Source: Leptobrachium leishanense (lineage: Eukaryota; Chordata; Amphibia; Anura; Megophryidae). Taken from it: DNA of 64,000 nt. A model generated the notes under the pieces. It was not told the origin of the DNA. It ran no database searches and worked only from the letters and a program-made list of their open reading frames with translations. Both the position numbers and the translations under genes were made by a program. The stretch covers positions 249,771,721 through 249,835,720 of the forward strand of contig CM019067.1 of assembly GCA_009667805.1 (NCBI GenBank), read 5' to 3'. Positions 33,561 to 45,724 of this stretch are shown in pieces (within the stretch, counting starts at the first letter, position 1; each line of letters opens with the position of its first letter).

Positions 33561-34370
33561 CTTTCCTCACTATATTATCTCAGCATACTGTTATGCCCAA
33601 CTTCAGTAGCTCCCATGCATGAAACACAAAAAACAGAAATACAAACAGATGTGTAATACTGTTGGGAAGGAGTAAGGTGAGTATGATCTAGATTTCTAGA
33701 ATACTCTTTCACTCACATGCTCAGGAGCCTGCACATGCATTGACTCGGTAGGGTAGCAACGTGTCAACTTCTGTGGAGTGGCACTGGCCCACTCTGATGA
33801 CTCAAGGGAATGTATAAAAAAAAGCAGCAACCAAAATAAGGTGATAGTAAAAACAATCTGATTTATTGGTATACAAAAGAAAAGACTACTTCAAATGTGG
33901 GAAAAGAACAAAAAGTGCAATATGGTGTTAAACCAGATATCTGATCTATTACACAAGAAAAAAAAGGAAAAACAATATAAACCGAGATTTTAAAAACCCT
34001 AAACAGGATAGGTGATCATGTGCACCGTGTACATATAATATACAGTTGATAATTTAATATGCAGTCGATAAAAAAAAAATATTTAAAGACTGAAACTACC
34101 ACTGGAAAAATAAAACTGGAAAAAATAAATAAGTAAATAAATAAAATAAATTAAGTAAAAAATAGTCAAAACCAAAAGGGTTAAAACCAAAAAAGAAACC
34201 AGCTCTATCTACAATAGATAGATATTTGGGCCAACTGCTACCCCTAATAAGTAGCTAGTAAAAAAGTCCATCTGGTAATAACGCCAAAAATGACAAAAAG
34301 GCAGTGGAATAATAGAAAACAGACTATGTCCATATAGGTCCGACCTGTTGCCGCTTCGACAAAGGGTTAA
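33561..34370. other. No gene seen; low-complexity AT-rich DNA
   Basis: Contains a degenerate (AAATA)n tract at about 34125-34155 and otherwise nothing recognised. Together with 34690-34770 it may be an old relative of the 38.9-39.4 kb segment (see the rejected items). Confidence 0.4.
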
Positions 34371-34687
34371 GGCTCGTGTTAGACGAGCGCACTGCAGAGT
34401 GGAAGGAACGTCTGTGAGAGTGGACGTTCCTTCTACTCTCTGCTGCCGCTGAGTGCGCTCAGCTGTGCAAATCGCGATCCTCCTATGGAGGATCGTGCTT
34501 TGCAGCCCTGTCGACGCACTTTCTAGCGCATCAACGGAGAGATTCGCTACACGGACACTTGCTGCGCGTGCAGTTCGTGCGCGCGCACAAACATGTGACC
34601 GGCCCCATCGCTGCATCATGCGGCTGCGCCGTGCACCGGTAAGTGCGGGCACATGGGCGCACTAGGTGCACTCGTCTGACATGAGCC
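34371..34687 (+). mobile_element. GGCTCGTGTTAGACGAG-ended MITE with TAA duplication
   Basis: Ends GGCTCGTGTTAGACGAGCGC and GCACTCGTCTGACATGAGCC, flanked by TAA at 34368-34370 and 34688-34690. Same structure and target as the 16493 and 63480 elements. GC-rich, non-coding. Confidence 0.8.
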
Positions 34688-35085
34688 TAAAAGTGCTGGG
34701 GTGGTGACGCATTTCAATTAAACTCCTCATCCGAAGCGCCTGAATGACTTCATCACGAGGAACCAGGAAGTCGCAAAGAGGACCAGGTGTAGAAGATCAT
34801 AGGAAGATTACAGTTCTATTTAAAAGCTCCCTGGATAGACTGCACATTCTAGGACTGTGGAAGCCAAGATGGGCTTTGGCAAAACACATGTCCACAGTTG
34901 ATATGCTGAAAATGTTTGGAAAGCTTTGAGATCCATTTTTCTAAAAAAAAACAACCATGGAAACCAAGTTTTAATGTATATGTAGGAGCACTTTTTGGTT
35001 GGCTGTGGGGCCCTCTACCTGTCAAACAAGGTCTAGTGTCCGTGGAAATGTACAGTAAAATCGTTTCTGTAGTTCACTGTTTGAG

Positions 35086-35500
35086 TAATTTATTTATTTA
35101 TTTAGAAAGGATTTTACCAGGAAGGATACATTGAGATTTCTCTCGTTTTCAAGTATGTCCTGGGTTCAAGAACATTGAAGTGTTACAGTTACAGAAATAC
35201 AAAGTAATACAATGCAAGATATTAAAAAAAAAAAACCACAAATATACAGATTAACAGAAAATAAATATGTAGGAAATATAGTCACTAGGTTACATGTTTA
35301 CAGGTGCATTCTGTATTGAGGTATGTTAGTAAGGAGTTCTTGAGTGACTTAAGACTGGGGGAAGATTTGATGGTGTCTGAGAGGTTATTCCATAATTGTG
35401 GTGCTCTGTAGGAAAATGAGGACCGAGCCACTGTCTTTTTGTATTGTGGAGTAATGACAAGTGTTTTTTCATGAATCCACTGGGTTCTGTACAGCCTATT
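35086..35500 (-). mobile_element. L2-like LINE 3' end
   Basis: On the minus strand the C-terminus of a LINE ORF2 can be read around 35360-35470 as RSSFSYRAPQLWNNL, a motif common to L2-type proteins. It is followed by a 3' UTR that ends CTTGAAAACGAGAGAAATCT, TACCAGG-type text (in reverse) and a (TAAA)n tail at 35089-35103. 5'-truncated. The last 60 bases are shared with the SINE at 37821. Confidence 0.75.
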
Positions 35501-37820
35501 GTGTAAACTATAATTAGTATTATACAGGAAGAAAGTTGAAAACCTGAATGACTGGCAAAAAAATCAAAGTGTTGCAATGGCCCAGTCCAGACCTCAAACT
35601 GATTGTAGTGCTATGGCGGGACTTTATGAGAGCTGTGCACAGACAAATGTCTGCAAACCTCAATGAACTGAAGCAACATAAAGAAAGGTGGGCAAAATTC
35701 TGTACAATGCTGTGAGAGACTGAAAAAATGATACAGAATAAGATTACTTCAAGTTATTGCTTCTAAAGGTGGTTCTGCAAACTATTTAATGGCAAGGTGT
35801 ACTTAGTTTTTCACACATCAACGGCTTCTCCGTTTTCTGATACTTAGACATGGATGCAAGTTACAAATTGCTATCAAGGTTTAATGGTATGGCAACCTTG
35901 GGGAGTGGCGATGCATAGAGAGAAATAAAACGGAAAATAGGGGGCAGCCTCCTAACGAAACACACAGCGGGGGTAACCCAAAACAATGATATCATTTTTT
36001 TTATTGTTATTTTTGTCCTAACGATTGGCCTGGCTTTTCCTACTGTTTGTTTGCTTTGTGACTCCAAGGTATCCATTCCTTACACCTTGAGTTTTTTTAA
36101 AGCTTTATGGTAAACATAGAGTCCATACACCATTTTTATAGTATTTTCTATTAAAAGGTACGTTTTAGACTCACATCCACTCTCTCAGAAGGAGATTTGG
36201 CCTTTGCAACATCCAACAATAAATAAAAATATTTATCCATTTTCCCCTAGTTTTACTTAAATAAATATTGTGTCAGGGATTATTATTCAATAAGAAATTT
36301 ATATGAGACACAAATATCAATCGTTTATATTTCCTAGAAATTCTCCTAAATTCTTTTAATTGTCTGTGTTTTGCTTTGAAGAATACACTAATCAATAATC
36401 GGATAAAAATATATATATATTTATTACGTATACAAAAAAGTTTCAAATCTCATATCATAAACAAAGATTTATAAACAACCACAAAATCCATCAGCACATA
36501 GACACTAGCTTCCCAATATATGTATCACCTGTTAGTAATTGCATATATGATTAATATCATTTACCTTATCAGTTAGTAACTATGCACGAATGGTTAATAA
36601 ACATTTCTGCTTAACGAAACATGTATTTCCCAGCAAACCAATGTTTAACAAGCTAGATCTTGTAGAGATATATGTATCTCTCTATGCTACGTGGATCAAC
36701 AAAAGATGAGCTATGAGTTATTCTATTTTTAGAATAAGTAATAAAAACTTATTTAGTGAATCCTCCCCTAATATCGAGAATTAAACTTCTAATCTTCTGC
36801 TTTTTATATTGTAGTTATACAATTCCTTGCTTATTAATTTCAATCACAGTAATTTCCAAATTCAATATATATATTTGTATATCATCTTTGCAACAGTGTC
36901 TTTAGGATAAATCCTTATATCCGATTCTTCTTCATATCTCTATCTGCAGAATAGAAATATTTTAGATTCTGGATCTAACAATATCTGAGAAATCTCAGTC
37001 TATCTGTTGCAAGAACTACTCCAAATATATATAATTTATTAACCTTAAATTTGCTCTCTCATACATTACCTGTCCAGAGTTACAGCGGCAATATTCTTTG
37101 ATTGTTTTGGAATATGTGAAAATTATCAATGTCAGATAATCAATGCATGTGAGTTAGAGACTTGGTGTGAAATCTTGAGTGCATTGTGTCCTGGGATGGT
37201 TTGCTAGCGATGGTCTGCCTACGATGGTCTGCTTGCGTGAATGCATTATGTCCTGGAATAATGTGACTGCATTGTCGTGTAAGTCTGAATGAATTGTCGT
37301 GTAAGTCTGAATGCCTTGTAACGAACAGTGCGGCTCCAATTATAGTCATTTTGACGTCACTAACAATCTATTCTCTATATTAAATATAATATTTACTATC
37401 CTCAAGAGGGCAGTGTTGCACTTCAGATTAATTCCACCATTTAATTTTTATATCTCTTATCTCAGATCAAGAGGTCAATCTGACTTACAAAGACCCTCTA
37501 TTTTCAATGTAGACTCTGAGTCTATCCTGTCCAAATTAGATTTATTTTTCCACTCCTCTCAAAGTTTTTACTAGGTCTCTTTATCAGTTGAATTCCTTTC
37601 TCTGTTAAAATCACAGAATCTATTCTTCAATAATTATACTATTTACCAGTTATACTCAACAAATACTTATTGGAGCATCTATTTTCTACTGTAAATATAA
37701 TAAAATATACCTTGATTATAAGAATATATTTCGTGAATATAATCATACATTTGCAAAAACTTTAACTTTTATTCCTATACCCAAAGAGAAAATATCTTTT
37801 TGTTTTAAAGACTTAGTACC
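35501..37820. other. No gene seen
   Basis: AT-rich DNA. A small irregular repeat (TTGTCGTGTAAGTCTGAAT twice) lies at about 37274-37314. No protein domain recognised. Confidence 0.45.
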
Positions 37821-38045
37821 GGCTGGATGGAGTAGAGGTAATGTCACCGCTCTGCATGGAGAGAGCCTGTGGAGTCATGGGTTCAATCCCAGCGAGCAAC
37901 CTCTCCAGTAAGTGTCCTTGGCAAGACACCCAACGGTACATACTCGCCACCCAGGACATACTTGAAAACGAGAGAGATCTCAATGTATCCTTCCTGGTAA
38001 AATCCTTTCACAAAAAAAAACAAAAGAAAAAAAAAAAAAACCAAT
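37821..38045 (+). mobile_element. tRNA-derived SINE with L2 tail
   Basis: The head is tRNA-like: box A-like TGGAGTAGAGG at 37828 and box B GGTTCAATCCC at about 37880, about 45 bases apart, as in an internal polymerase III promoter. The body contains CCTTGGCAAGACAC. The tail (about 37950-38010) matches the complement of 35106-35165 with about one mismatch, that is, the end of an L2-like LINE. It closes in an A-rich run. SINEs of this design borrow the LINE's reverse transcriptase. Confidence 0.85.
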
Positions 38046-38869
38046 AAATTTAAATATGACATGTCTGGCACTTAGCTTCAACATTATATCACACAAAGAC
38101 ATTTTAAGGTTCCCTCACGTCTGGTATTTCTAAAAACAAAAACATAAAATTTCACCTAGCCGTGAACTATTTAAAAAAAAATCTCTGTTCATTTCTAAAA
38201 CTAGGGAAAATTGAAAAAGAAAAGACTTTTTATTTAAAACAAGATGGCTACAGGCATCCATTTAAATTTTTCCTTCTAATATACCCGACAATTGACACAG
38301 TGTAATATGTCACGTGTTGTTGCTAATCTGAGGTTGTATTTACCTAATTGTAAAACCTACTAAGGACCAGATGATTTATTATTATGTTCTGATATGTAAA
38401 ACCATATAATTCAAAGAGGGTGTACTTTCTTTTTCACATAACCGTAACTGTTTTACTGTGTCTGAATTGAAATGTATTGTACACAGAGAATGGTGAAGCG
38501 CCACACAAACATGCATCCACCACCAAGGCACCCCAGGTGGCCAGTACCAGAAATTAGAGGTTTCCCCTGAACCAAGAACACACAAGAAATAAATTTATAT
38601 GACCTGGTACGGCGCAAATATGCTGTAAGGGGTCCTTGGGTCTCCCGAGTACATGGAAAATACAATTGTACAGAATGATACAGTATAACTAGTATAAATC
38701 AAGAAGGTTCAGATGTTATCTCACTCACAAATAAAGAGCCCAAACACTGACTCAGAGTGGGTCCACACGTGCGGGTTGATTATCTTCAAATTTCTCAGAT
38801 GACCCCCCACCTTGTTTAGGATACCTCATCTGCCAATATGCAAGTGAAAAGCAGAGAAAGGAACACTCC
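38046..38869. other. No gene seen
   Basis: AT-rich sequence. 38700-38869 may belong to the following Penelope-like segment. No coding region recognised. Confidence 0.4.
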
Positions 38870-39430
38870 TTGCGTAGATCAGTGTGGACTCACAGGTAAG
38901 TATTATCCAGATTTTATACTTACATTTGGAGGAGCCAGATGGCTCTAACGAGAACGCCCATGGGTTTTTGGGACTGGAAAACGCAAGTGAAATCACTATC
39001 GATCAAAGGATTGTAATCGAAGACAGGATAAGGAAAACCAAAATAAAATTTATTAAAATGCAATAAAATAAGCCAGAACGCGTTTCGCCGCATGAAAGAG
39101 CGGCTTCATCAGCTGGTGTACTCTCAAAGGACTAACAGTTCTTATATAGCATCCCTAAATTAGATGATTGTACCCACATCCTGTCCGAAATTGCTTCCTC
39201 TGTTCTTACGTCTCCGTCGTACGTGTTCGGCGCTGGGCACTGCCATTTTGCACATGCGCAGTTGGTTTCCGCGTTCCATACACTGATCACTCACTTCCGG
39301 TTGAGGTTTTCCCAGCCGCAGATGGAGTGATGGGTCCAGGTGACACCTCGGCAATCCCATTCGCGTTTCCACTGCATCAACCTCATGAAACATTGATTCT
39401 CAAAACAAGAGACACGAACAGTTAAATGCT
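38870..39430 (-). mobile_element. Possible Penelope-like terminal segment around a hammerhead-like motif
   Basis: A GC-richer patch on the minus strand leads into the hammerhead-like motif at 39072-39116, and an AT-rich stretch follows it. No protein is encoded. Assignment to a Penelope-like terminal repeat rests on the ribozyme-like motif, because such motifs are known in those elements. Boundaries are guesses. Confidence 0.35.
39072..39116 (-). ncRNA. Hammerhead-ribozyme-like motif (type I, palindromic stem III)
   Basis: Read on the minus strand: stem I strand CCAG, core box CTGATGA, stem II GCCGC-loop-GCGGC (loop TCTTTCAT), core GAAA, stem III ACGCGT, then T and CTGG, which pairs with CCAG. 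The predicted cleavage lies between 39077 and 39076. ACGCGT is self-complementary with no loop, so it would need to act as a dimer, as known for short-stem-III hammerheads. One oddity is an extra A between CTGATGA and stem II. Confidence 0.5.
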
Positions 39431-39636
39431 AAACGATGGCATTATATCACATCACAATATACTCTGCTGGATCTCTATTAATTACATTTCCCTACGTTAT
39501 TCTGCATCTAAATTAAAACGCTCCTATTAATTTGGAAAAACACTTATCAGTGTGATATCCCAATTTATTATTGTTATTTGGAGATGTATATGAATAAGGT
39601 GGCAGTATATGAGCATTACAAATCGCAATTTCGTTC

Positions 39637-40750
39637 ATTAATGTAATAATAAGAAGTGCATATTTTATTCGTATGCGTCCATATGATTGTAGACCGGCTC
39701 CATCTAGCCAGGTATAATACCTGGATGTAAACCTATATACATTAGGTGTCAAAAATTAAAAAGGCAAACATTCAATAATAATGTGTTATATGTGTGCAGT
39801 GTTGAATGTGACTTACTCAGGGTTATTCAAAGAGATCCGAATGGCTGCCGAAAAGGTAACCGAACGTTGAAAATCAGCGTTCGGTTACCTTTCTTGGCCA
39901 TTCGGCTATCCAGAGAGCAGGCAGTTCGCCAAATGTTGACGAACTGCCTGCACATACGGTGCCTGTTCGGTGCCTGTTCGAAGGCAGTGAAATCCCCATA
40001 GCTTCGTCTATTCAGAGAACAAAACCCAGCAGTGAAAAGTTGCCGAATTGCCCTGCTATTCGGTGGCTTCATGCAGCAGATTTATTCAGGCGAATCTCAT
40101 AGGCTTCAATGTTAGAAATATTCCCATTTTAATCCAATATCTAATAAACCGTTCATTATAATATTCTGCAGTAAAGAGTCTTTTTATTTATAGATTTTTT
40201 AGGATTTTTTAAGCATTTTTCGGGATTTTTATTCAAAACAAATTCCGATTTTTTTTATTATTTTTTTTAACTTTACTTCTTTTTTCTGTAACAGCCCTTT
40301 TTATTATCATTCATTGGACCTCACATGTAAATTTCAGACATTTTCGCTCGGTAGTTTCTTTGCAAACAGCGTTTCACTTTTCAAACATTCAAGCGTACTG
40401 TTTTTATTTTCTCACTCCATTCGTCTACGGTGTCGGCTTTTTCTGGCAGCTGCTCTGCGCTGTGATCGGCTCCTGCTTGGGTTTCTCCGGCGTGTTCGGC
40501 GGGGTTAATCCAGCTGTTTTGCGTTTTTTCTGTGTTTTTCGGTGCCTGGTTTTGCAGTGAGTTTTCGGCGGGTCATTGCGGCGGCCCTGTGGTGCTTGCT
40601 GAATACACCGCAGGGTTGCCAAAATCGGATCGCCAAATCGAACCGAATTGAGGAGAACGAAAAGTCACCGAACGTGCGGTGAGTTTTCGATTCTCTTTGA
40701 ATAACCCTGACTATGTTAGCAAAAATATATATATGTTGTAAAATATAAGC
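39637..40750 (+). repeat. Repeat segment shared with 60375-60860 (inverted)
   Basis: Excluding the MITE 39818-40709, this segment matches the reverse complement of 60375-60860, for example CATATGATTGTAGACCGG, CATTAGGTGTCAAAAATT and GTTGAATGTGACTTACT. The other copy gives the empty site for the MITE. The nature of the repeat is unknown. Confidence 0.75.
39818..40709 (-). mobile_element. CAGGGTTATTC-ended MITE, copy 3 (inverted)
   Basis: Ends CAGGGTTATTCAAAGAG and TCTCTTTGAATAACCCTG. ACT flanks both sides (39815-39817 and 40710-40712). The paralogue at 60680 reads GACTTACTGTGTTAGC in reverse, an uninterrupted site with a single ACT. Confidence 0.88.
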
Positions 40751-40944
40751 AATATATATGCAATGATAGTGATATAAGTACTATTTATAAAGTTGTGCTT
40801 ATTTTATTAGTGTAATGGATGTAGAGGGAAAAAATAAATAAATAAAAAAAATACATAAATATATTAGTTAAAATTCCTATTTTTATATAAAATGCTGGTG
40901 GTGACATTAATTAATATACAGTATATGTTACAGGTAAAGCCCGA

Positions 40945-42648
40945 AGTTACATAGTTACATAAGCTGAAAAAAGACATGCGTCCATCGGGTTCAGCCTCTC
41001 CCACATAACCTACTGCTGTTGATCCAAAAGAAGGCAAAAAAACCAGTCTGAAATATGCAACATACCGGGAAAAAATTCCTTCTTGACCCCAGAATGGCAG
41101 TCAGATTTCTCCTTGGATCAAGAAGCTTTTACCCACATATTAAATATTATAACCCTTAATATTCTGTGTCTGCAGGAAGTCATCCAGTCGTTTTTTAAAA
41201 GTCTGTACAGACTCTGACCCAACCACCTCAACAGGCAGAGAATTCCACAGCTTTATTGTTCTCACCGTAAAATAACCCTTCCTATGCTTTAAGCTAAATT
41301 TTCTTTCTTCCAGTCTAGATGGATGACCCCTTGTCCTGTGTATAGACCTGTTAATGAATAGGTTATCAGACAATGGTTGATAATGGCCCCGTATATATTT
41401 ATATAAGGTTATCAGATCCCTTCTAAGGCGCCGTTTCTCTAAACTAAACAGGTTTAAGCTTGTTAGTCTTTCCTCATAACTTAACCCTTCCATTCCCCTT
41501 ATTAATTTAGTTGCCCGTCTCTGCACTTTTTCTAGCGCTATAATATCTTTTTTTAAGACAGGTGCCCAAAATTGCACGGCATATTCAAGGTGCGGCCTGA
41601 CCATTGATTTATACAGAGGCAAAATTATGTTTTCATCCCGTGAGTGAACTCCCCTTTTAATGCATGCCAATACTTTGCTGGCCTTGGTGGCTGCTGTTTG
41701 ACATTGCACATTGTTACTTAGTTTGAAGTCTATGATTATTCCCAAATCCTTCTCCTGCTTGGATTCCCCTAACTCCGTACCATTTAGGGTATAAATTACT
41801 TGTGTGTTCTTCACTCCAAAGTGCATAACTTTGCATTTATCTAGATTAAATCTCATCTGCCATTTAAGTGCCCAGTCCCCCAATTTATCTAAATCCCTCT
41901 GCAGCGAAGTAACATTCTGCTCACATTGTATTACTTTTCCTAGTTTTGTGTCATCTGCAAACACTGATACATGACTTTCAATGCCTATCTCAAGGTCATT
42001 TATAAATAAATTGAATAGTATTGGTCCTATAACAGACCCCTGAGGGACACCGCTTACCACTGGTGTCCATCTTGAAAATGTACAATTTATGACCACTCTC
42101 TGTACCCTATCTTTTAGCCAGTTTTCTATCCAAGAACAAGTATTTTCATCTAGACCAATTTTTCTCATTTTAATTAGTAACCTTTTGTGTGGAACTGTGT
42201 CGAAAGCTTTGGCAAAATCTAAGTAAATCACATCCACTGCGACCCCCTGATCTATACTTCTACTTACTTCCTCATAGAACGTAATTAGGTTAGTCTGACA
42301 TGATCTGTGTTTCATGAAACCATGCTGATTTTTGCCAATTACATTATACCTCCCAATAAATTCCTGAATATTATCCCTTAGTAACCCCTCAAATACTTTC
42401 CCAGCCACAGATGTTAAGCTCACAGGTCTATAAATCCCAGGCACAAATTTTAAACCTTTCTTAAATATAGGGACCACGTCAGCTTTTCTCCAATCCTCTG
42501 GTACTATTCCTGAAAGAAAAGAATCTTGAAAGATTTAGAACAGAGGTTTACATATTTCAACACATAGCTCTCTCAGTACTCGCGGGTGAATTCCATCTGG
42601 CCCTGGGGCTTTATTCACATTCACATTGTTTAATTTCTGCAAAACCTT
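40945..42648 (-). pseudogene. CR1-like LINE reverse transcriptase, 5'-truncated
   Basis: On the minus strand the protein begins inside the RT at NKAPGPDGIHPRVLREL (about 42630). A stop near 42540 breaks the frame. It continues open from 42477 to 41140 with YRPVSLTSVAGKV, IYLDFAKAFDTVPHK (motif A), GVPQGSVIGPILFNLFIND (motif B) and SVFADDTKLG (catalytic FADD), then a thumb and C-terminal domain with RLDDFLQTQ. The 3' end carries TACATAGTTACATA at about 40947, the short-repeat tail seen in this group. The endonuclease is missing. Clade (CR1 or Rex1) is judged by motif style only. Confidence 0.85.
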
Positions 42649-43571
42649 GAAGTGTGGTTAATCCTAGCATTACCCAGGCATCATTAGCAAAAGTCCGAAG
42701 TGAAATGAAATTTCGGACTTTACCCGGGTAATCTGCAAAGTATCCAGAGACCTCTGGGTACTCAGGTTTTCTGTTCTGTTTTAACTGGGTAAATCACACA
42801 TTACCCTAGTGTTGCTGGATAAAGTGTGATGTGCAACAAAACATCTTTATCCGGGTATTCTGCAAAGTATCCAAATGCCTCTGGGTATTCCGCTTTTCTT
42901 GGGTTTTCAGCAGGTTACAGTTGACTGAATTCCGAGGATTACCAGAGTAAAGCTGCAAACTGCTATCTGACTGATAACAAAATTGTGTTTTTTGTTATTT
43001 TTAATGAAATTGTAACCACAGTCACAAACCACACTAAATAACTGTCATGTAACGCTCTGCATTAATTGTCTGAAAATTTATTTATGAAGATAAAGATATT
43101 ATATAAAGAGTAACCTGATGGTTATTATGTTTTATAAATGATATACTGTATAGACACGACACATAATAAAGATCATGTAACTCTTTCACATTCATATAAG
43201 AAACATATGCTGTTACTCTGTATATTCATTATATCTGCAATACATTTTAATGTTTGTCTTTTGCCATTTCCATTGATAATATCCACAGATAAAAGCAAAA
43301 TTCACTTTTACCCAAGTGGGGTTGGATGTTCTGCAGATTACCCATGTGAAGCTGTGGATAGTCCTCAGATTACCCGGGTGAAGCTTCAGACTTGTACATT
43401 ATCCAGGTAAAGTGCGCATTTTTCAGCTCTTCCAGACTGTTACCCAAGGGCAGTTGGTTAGTCCTAAGATTACCCGGGTAAAGTCCGAAATTGTAATTTT
43501 TTTGCAGCTTTACCCAGCGGTTTCGGGTAATGTCAGGATTACCCAGGTAATCCTAGGATTAACCGCACTTC
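42649..43571 (+). mobile_element. MITE rich in TTACCCGGGTAA palindromes
   Basis: The ends GAAGTGTGGTTAATCCTAG and CTAGGATTAACCGCACTTC form an inverted repeat of about 26 bases. Inside, TTACCCGGGTAA and close variants (TTATCCGGGTATT, TTACCCGGGTGAA, TTACCCAGGTAA) recur at least seven times near both ends. The middle is AT-rich. The left end abuts the LINE truncation point. Target duplication unclear. Confidence 0.75.
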
Positions 43572-43702
43572 TGGCTTTACCCGTAACATACTGTATATAA
43601 TAAGTGTAATATTTAAATCTAAAAGTGTAGGATAAATTAATATGTTGAAAGTACATAAAGTATGATAAATAAATCAGTGCTAAATAACTTATGTGTGGGG
43701 AA

Positions 43703-43965
43703 TAGGGATGAGCTGTTCGGTTTTATCGGTTCGGAGTTCGATTCGAACATTGGCTTTTCGAATGTTCACGAACTTCAAACTTTTTGGGACGTTCGCCAAA
43801 AGTTAAAAAAAAAATAATTTGAAAAAAGTATAAAAAATGCTTAAAAAAATACTAAAAAATCTAGAAATAAAGAGACTCTTTACTGCAGAATATTATAAGC
43901 AACGTTTTATTAGATATTGAATTAAAACGGGAATATTTTTAACATTGAAGCCTATGGGATAAAAC
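43703..43965 (+). repeat. hAT end fused to MITE interior fragment
   Basis: 43703-43805 starts TAGGGATGAGCTGTTCGG with repeated TTCGATTCGAAC-type text, a hAT end. 43806-43965 is a piece of the CAGGGTTATTC MITE interior (ACTGCAGAATATTATAA, TTAACATTGAAGCCTATGGG). Neither has its other end. Confidence 0.65.
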
Positions 43966-44546
43966 ATTCTTGTTACTAAAACATCAGGCAGACACGGCCC
44001 TCTAATCAGGCACTGTAGAGGGCAGCCTGCAGGGGTCTCCCAATGATCCCCTTGAGGAGCATGCGTCCGCCGGATGACAGAGCTGTAACTGTGCGGGCTA
44101 GCCGCCCGGGTGCACGTGGCAGAGACAGGCAGCGCAGGGAGGGAGCCACTGCACCTGCGGCCACGGCAGACCCCCCCACAACCAGGATCCAGGCAGCCCC
44201 CACTGACCACCAGGCTAAGGTATGGTGACACATTTCCAAAAAAATTAAATCCGAGGACATTTTTAAATATCCATGGGAACATAAAATAAAACTTTTTTTT
44301 TCTTTCTCTAACTGGCTGAATGTATTTAATTATATATATTAGATACATTCAGTCAGGTAGAGGGGGGTGGCATGTGGGCTGCGCGGGGTCTCAGGCAGTG
44401 GTTTTTTTTTGTGTGTATATCTTTAGCAAATTTATAGGGGAAGGTAAAGGCAGGTATGATATATATATATAGATAAGATTTATATCTATATTCTTATAAA
44501 TATATATATCCAGACTTGTATTACACACACATTTTGGCAACTAATT
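43966..44546. other. Unrecognised GC-rich patch and microsatellites
   Basis: 43990-44215 is GC-rich and unlike its surroundings, but has no protein match I can name. 44457-44520 is a TA-rich microsatellite. Confidence 0.4.
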
Positions 44547-44674
44547 CCCCCCCCCATTTGGCTGATCCCTCCAGAAGAAATGTTGAACCCGATAGAGCAG
44601 AGAATAATATAGATATTCTCTGCTCTGTCGGGTTCAACATTTCTTCTGGAGGGATCAGCCAAATGGGGGGGGGG
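44547..44674. repeat. Near-perfect long hairpin
   Basis: Arms of about 57 bases separated by about 8 bases. The left arm begins CCCCCCATTTGGCTGATCCC and the right arm ends GGGATCAGCCAAATGGGGGG. I see one mismatch (GATAGAG against the complement of CTCTGTC). It is flanked by TA- and CA-type microsatellites. Confidence 0.9.
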
Positions 44675-45316
44675 GCGCATTTAGTTGAGATTGTCCACAT
44701 GCCACCCCTCCATGTGCGTATGTGTATATAGGTCTGAGGTCTGTGGGTGGGTGTATATATATATATCTGCGTGTTGATATATAGGTATATATAGGTCTGC
44801 GTGTTGATATATACGTATATGTCTGTGTATGGTATCCAGGGCCAGTGCAAGAATTTTTGTTTACTCAGGCGAAGTTGCGTTTTGGTGCCCCCCTCCACCC
44901 AATCCGTGCCATGCTAATCGGGAGTGTGTGGTGTCCTCACGCATTGCCAATCTATGCTGTGCCTGGTGCCCCTCCTGTGCCACAGGGCCAATCTACAGAG
45001 TGTGCGGTCCCCTCCTTTGGCAATGTGGCATAGGAGGGGCACCAGGCACTGCACAAATTTGCAATGTGGCCTGGTGGTGCCCCCTGGTCTTGGATGTGTC
45101 AATAAACCCACATATTTCAAACTGCCTGCCACTCCCAGTGTTTCCCTGTGATCCTGCTACCTACCACTCTCACTCTGTTGCTTTGGTCCACTGTCTGACT
45201 CCAGGTCTCTAGAAGCAGACTGGCAGCAGGGTCCTCGTCCTCTAATTCAATTCACTCCCCCTTAATTCATTTTTCCCCATTAATTACTTTCACCCCCTCC
45301 CCCCTTAAATTAATTT

Positions 45317-45690
45317 CATATAGCGTATGACAGAGCTCCACAGCAATAAAACTCACAGTAATGTGCAGGGTGTATGAGCGTATGACAGAGCTCCACAGCA
45401 ATAAAACTCACAGTAATGTGCACTGTTTATGAGCATATGACAGAGCTCCACAGCAATAAACCTCACAGTAATGTGCGCTGTTGTATGAGCATATGACAGA
45501 GCTCCACGGCAATAAACCTCACAGTAATGTTCAGTTTGTGTGTATGAAAGTATCACAGAGCTCCACAGCAATAAAACTCACAGTAATGTGCAGTGTGTAT
45601 GAAAGTATCACAGAGCTCCACAGCAATAAAACTCACACTCATACACACTGCCCATTACTGTATCACAGAGCTCCACAACAATAAAACTCA
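45317..45690 (+). repeat. About 55-bp tandem repeat, about 7 units
   Basis: Units contain AGAGCTCCACAGCAATAAAA, CTCACAGTAATGTGCA and TGTATGA. A reversed, more diverged array lies at 12637-12885. Confidence 0.9.
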
Positions 45691-45724
45691 CAGTAATGTA
45701 CCGATATCAGTTTACTCAAACTCC

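Noticed and set aside
34710..34765. A second hammerhead-like string on the minus strand (CGGATGAGGAG, then TTGAAATGCGTC)
   Set aside because: The core box is changed (GGATGA), stem II does not pair, and no stem I partner is present. At best it is a decayed relative of the motif at 39072.
43990..44215. GC-rich patch as a possible CpG island or exon
   Set aside because: The reading frames are short, with no recognisable protein, splice sites or promoter elements. Left as unrecognised.
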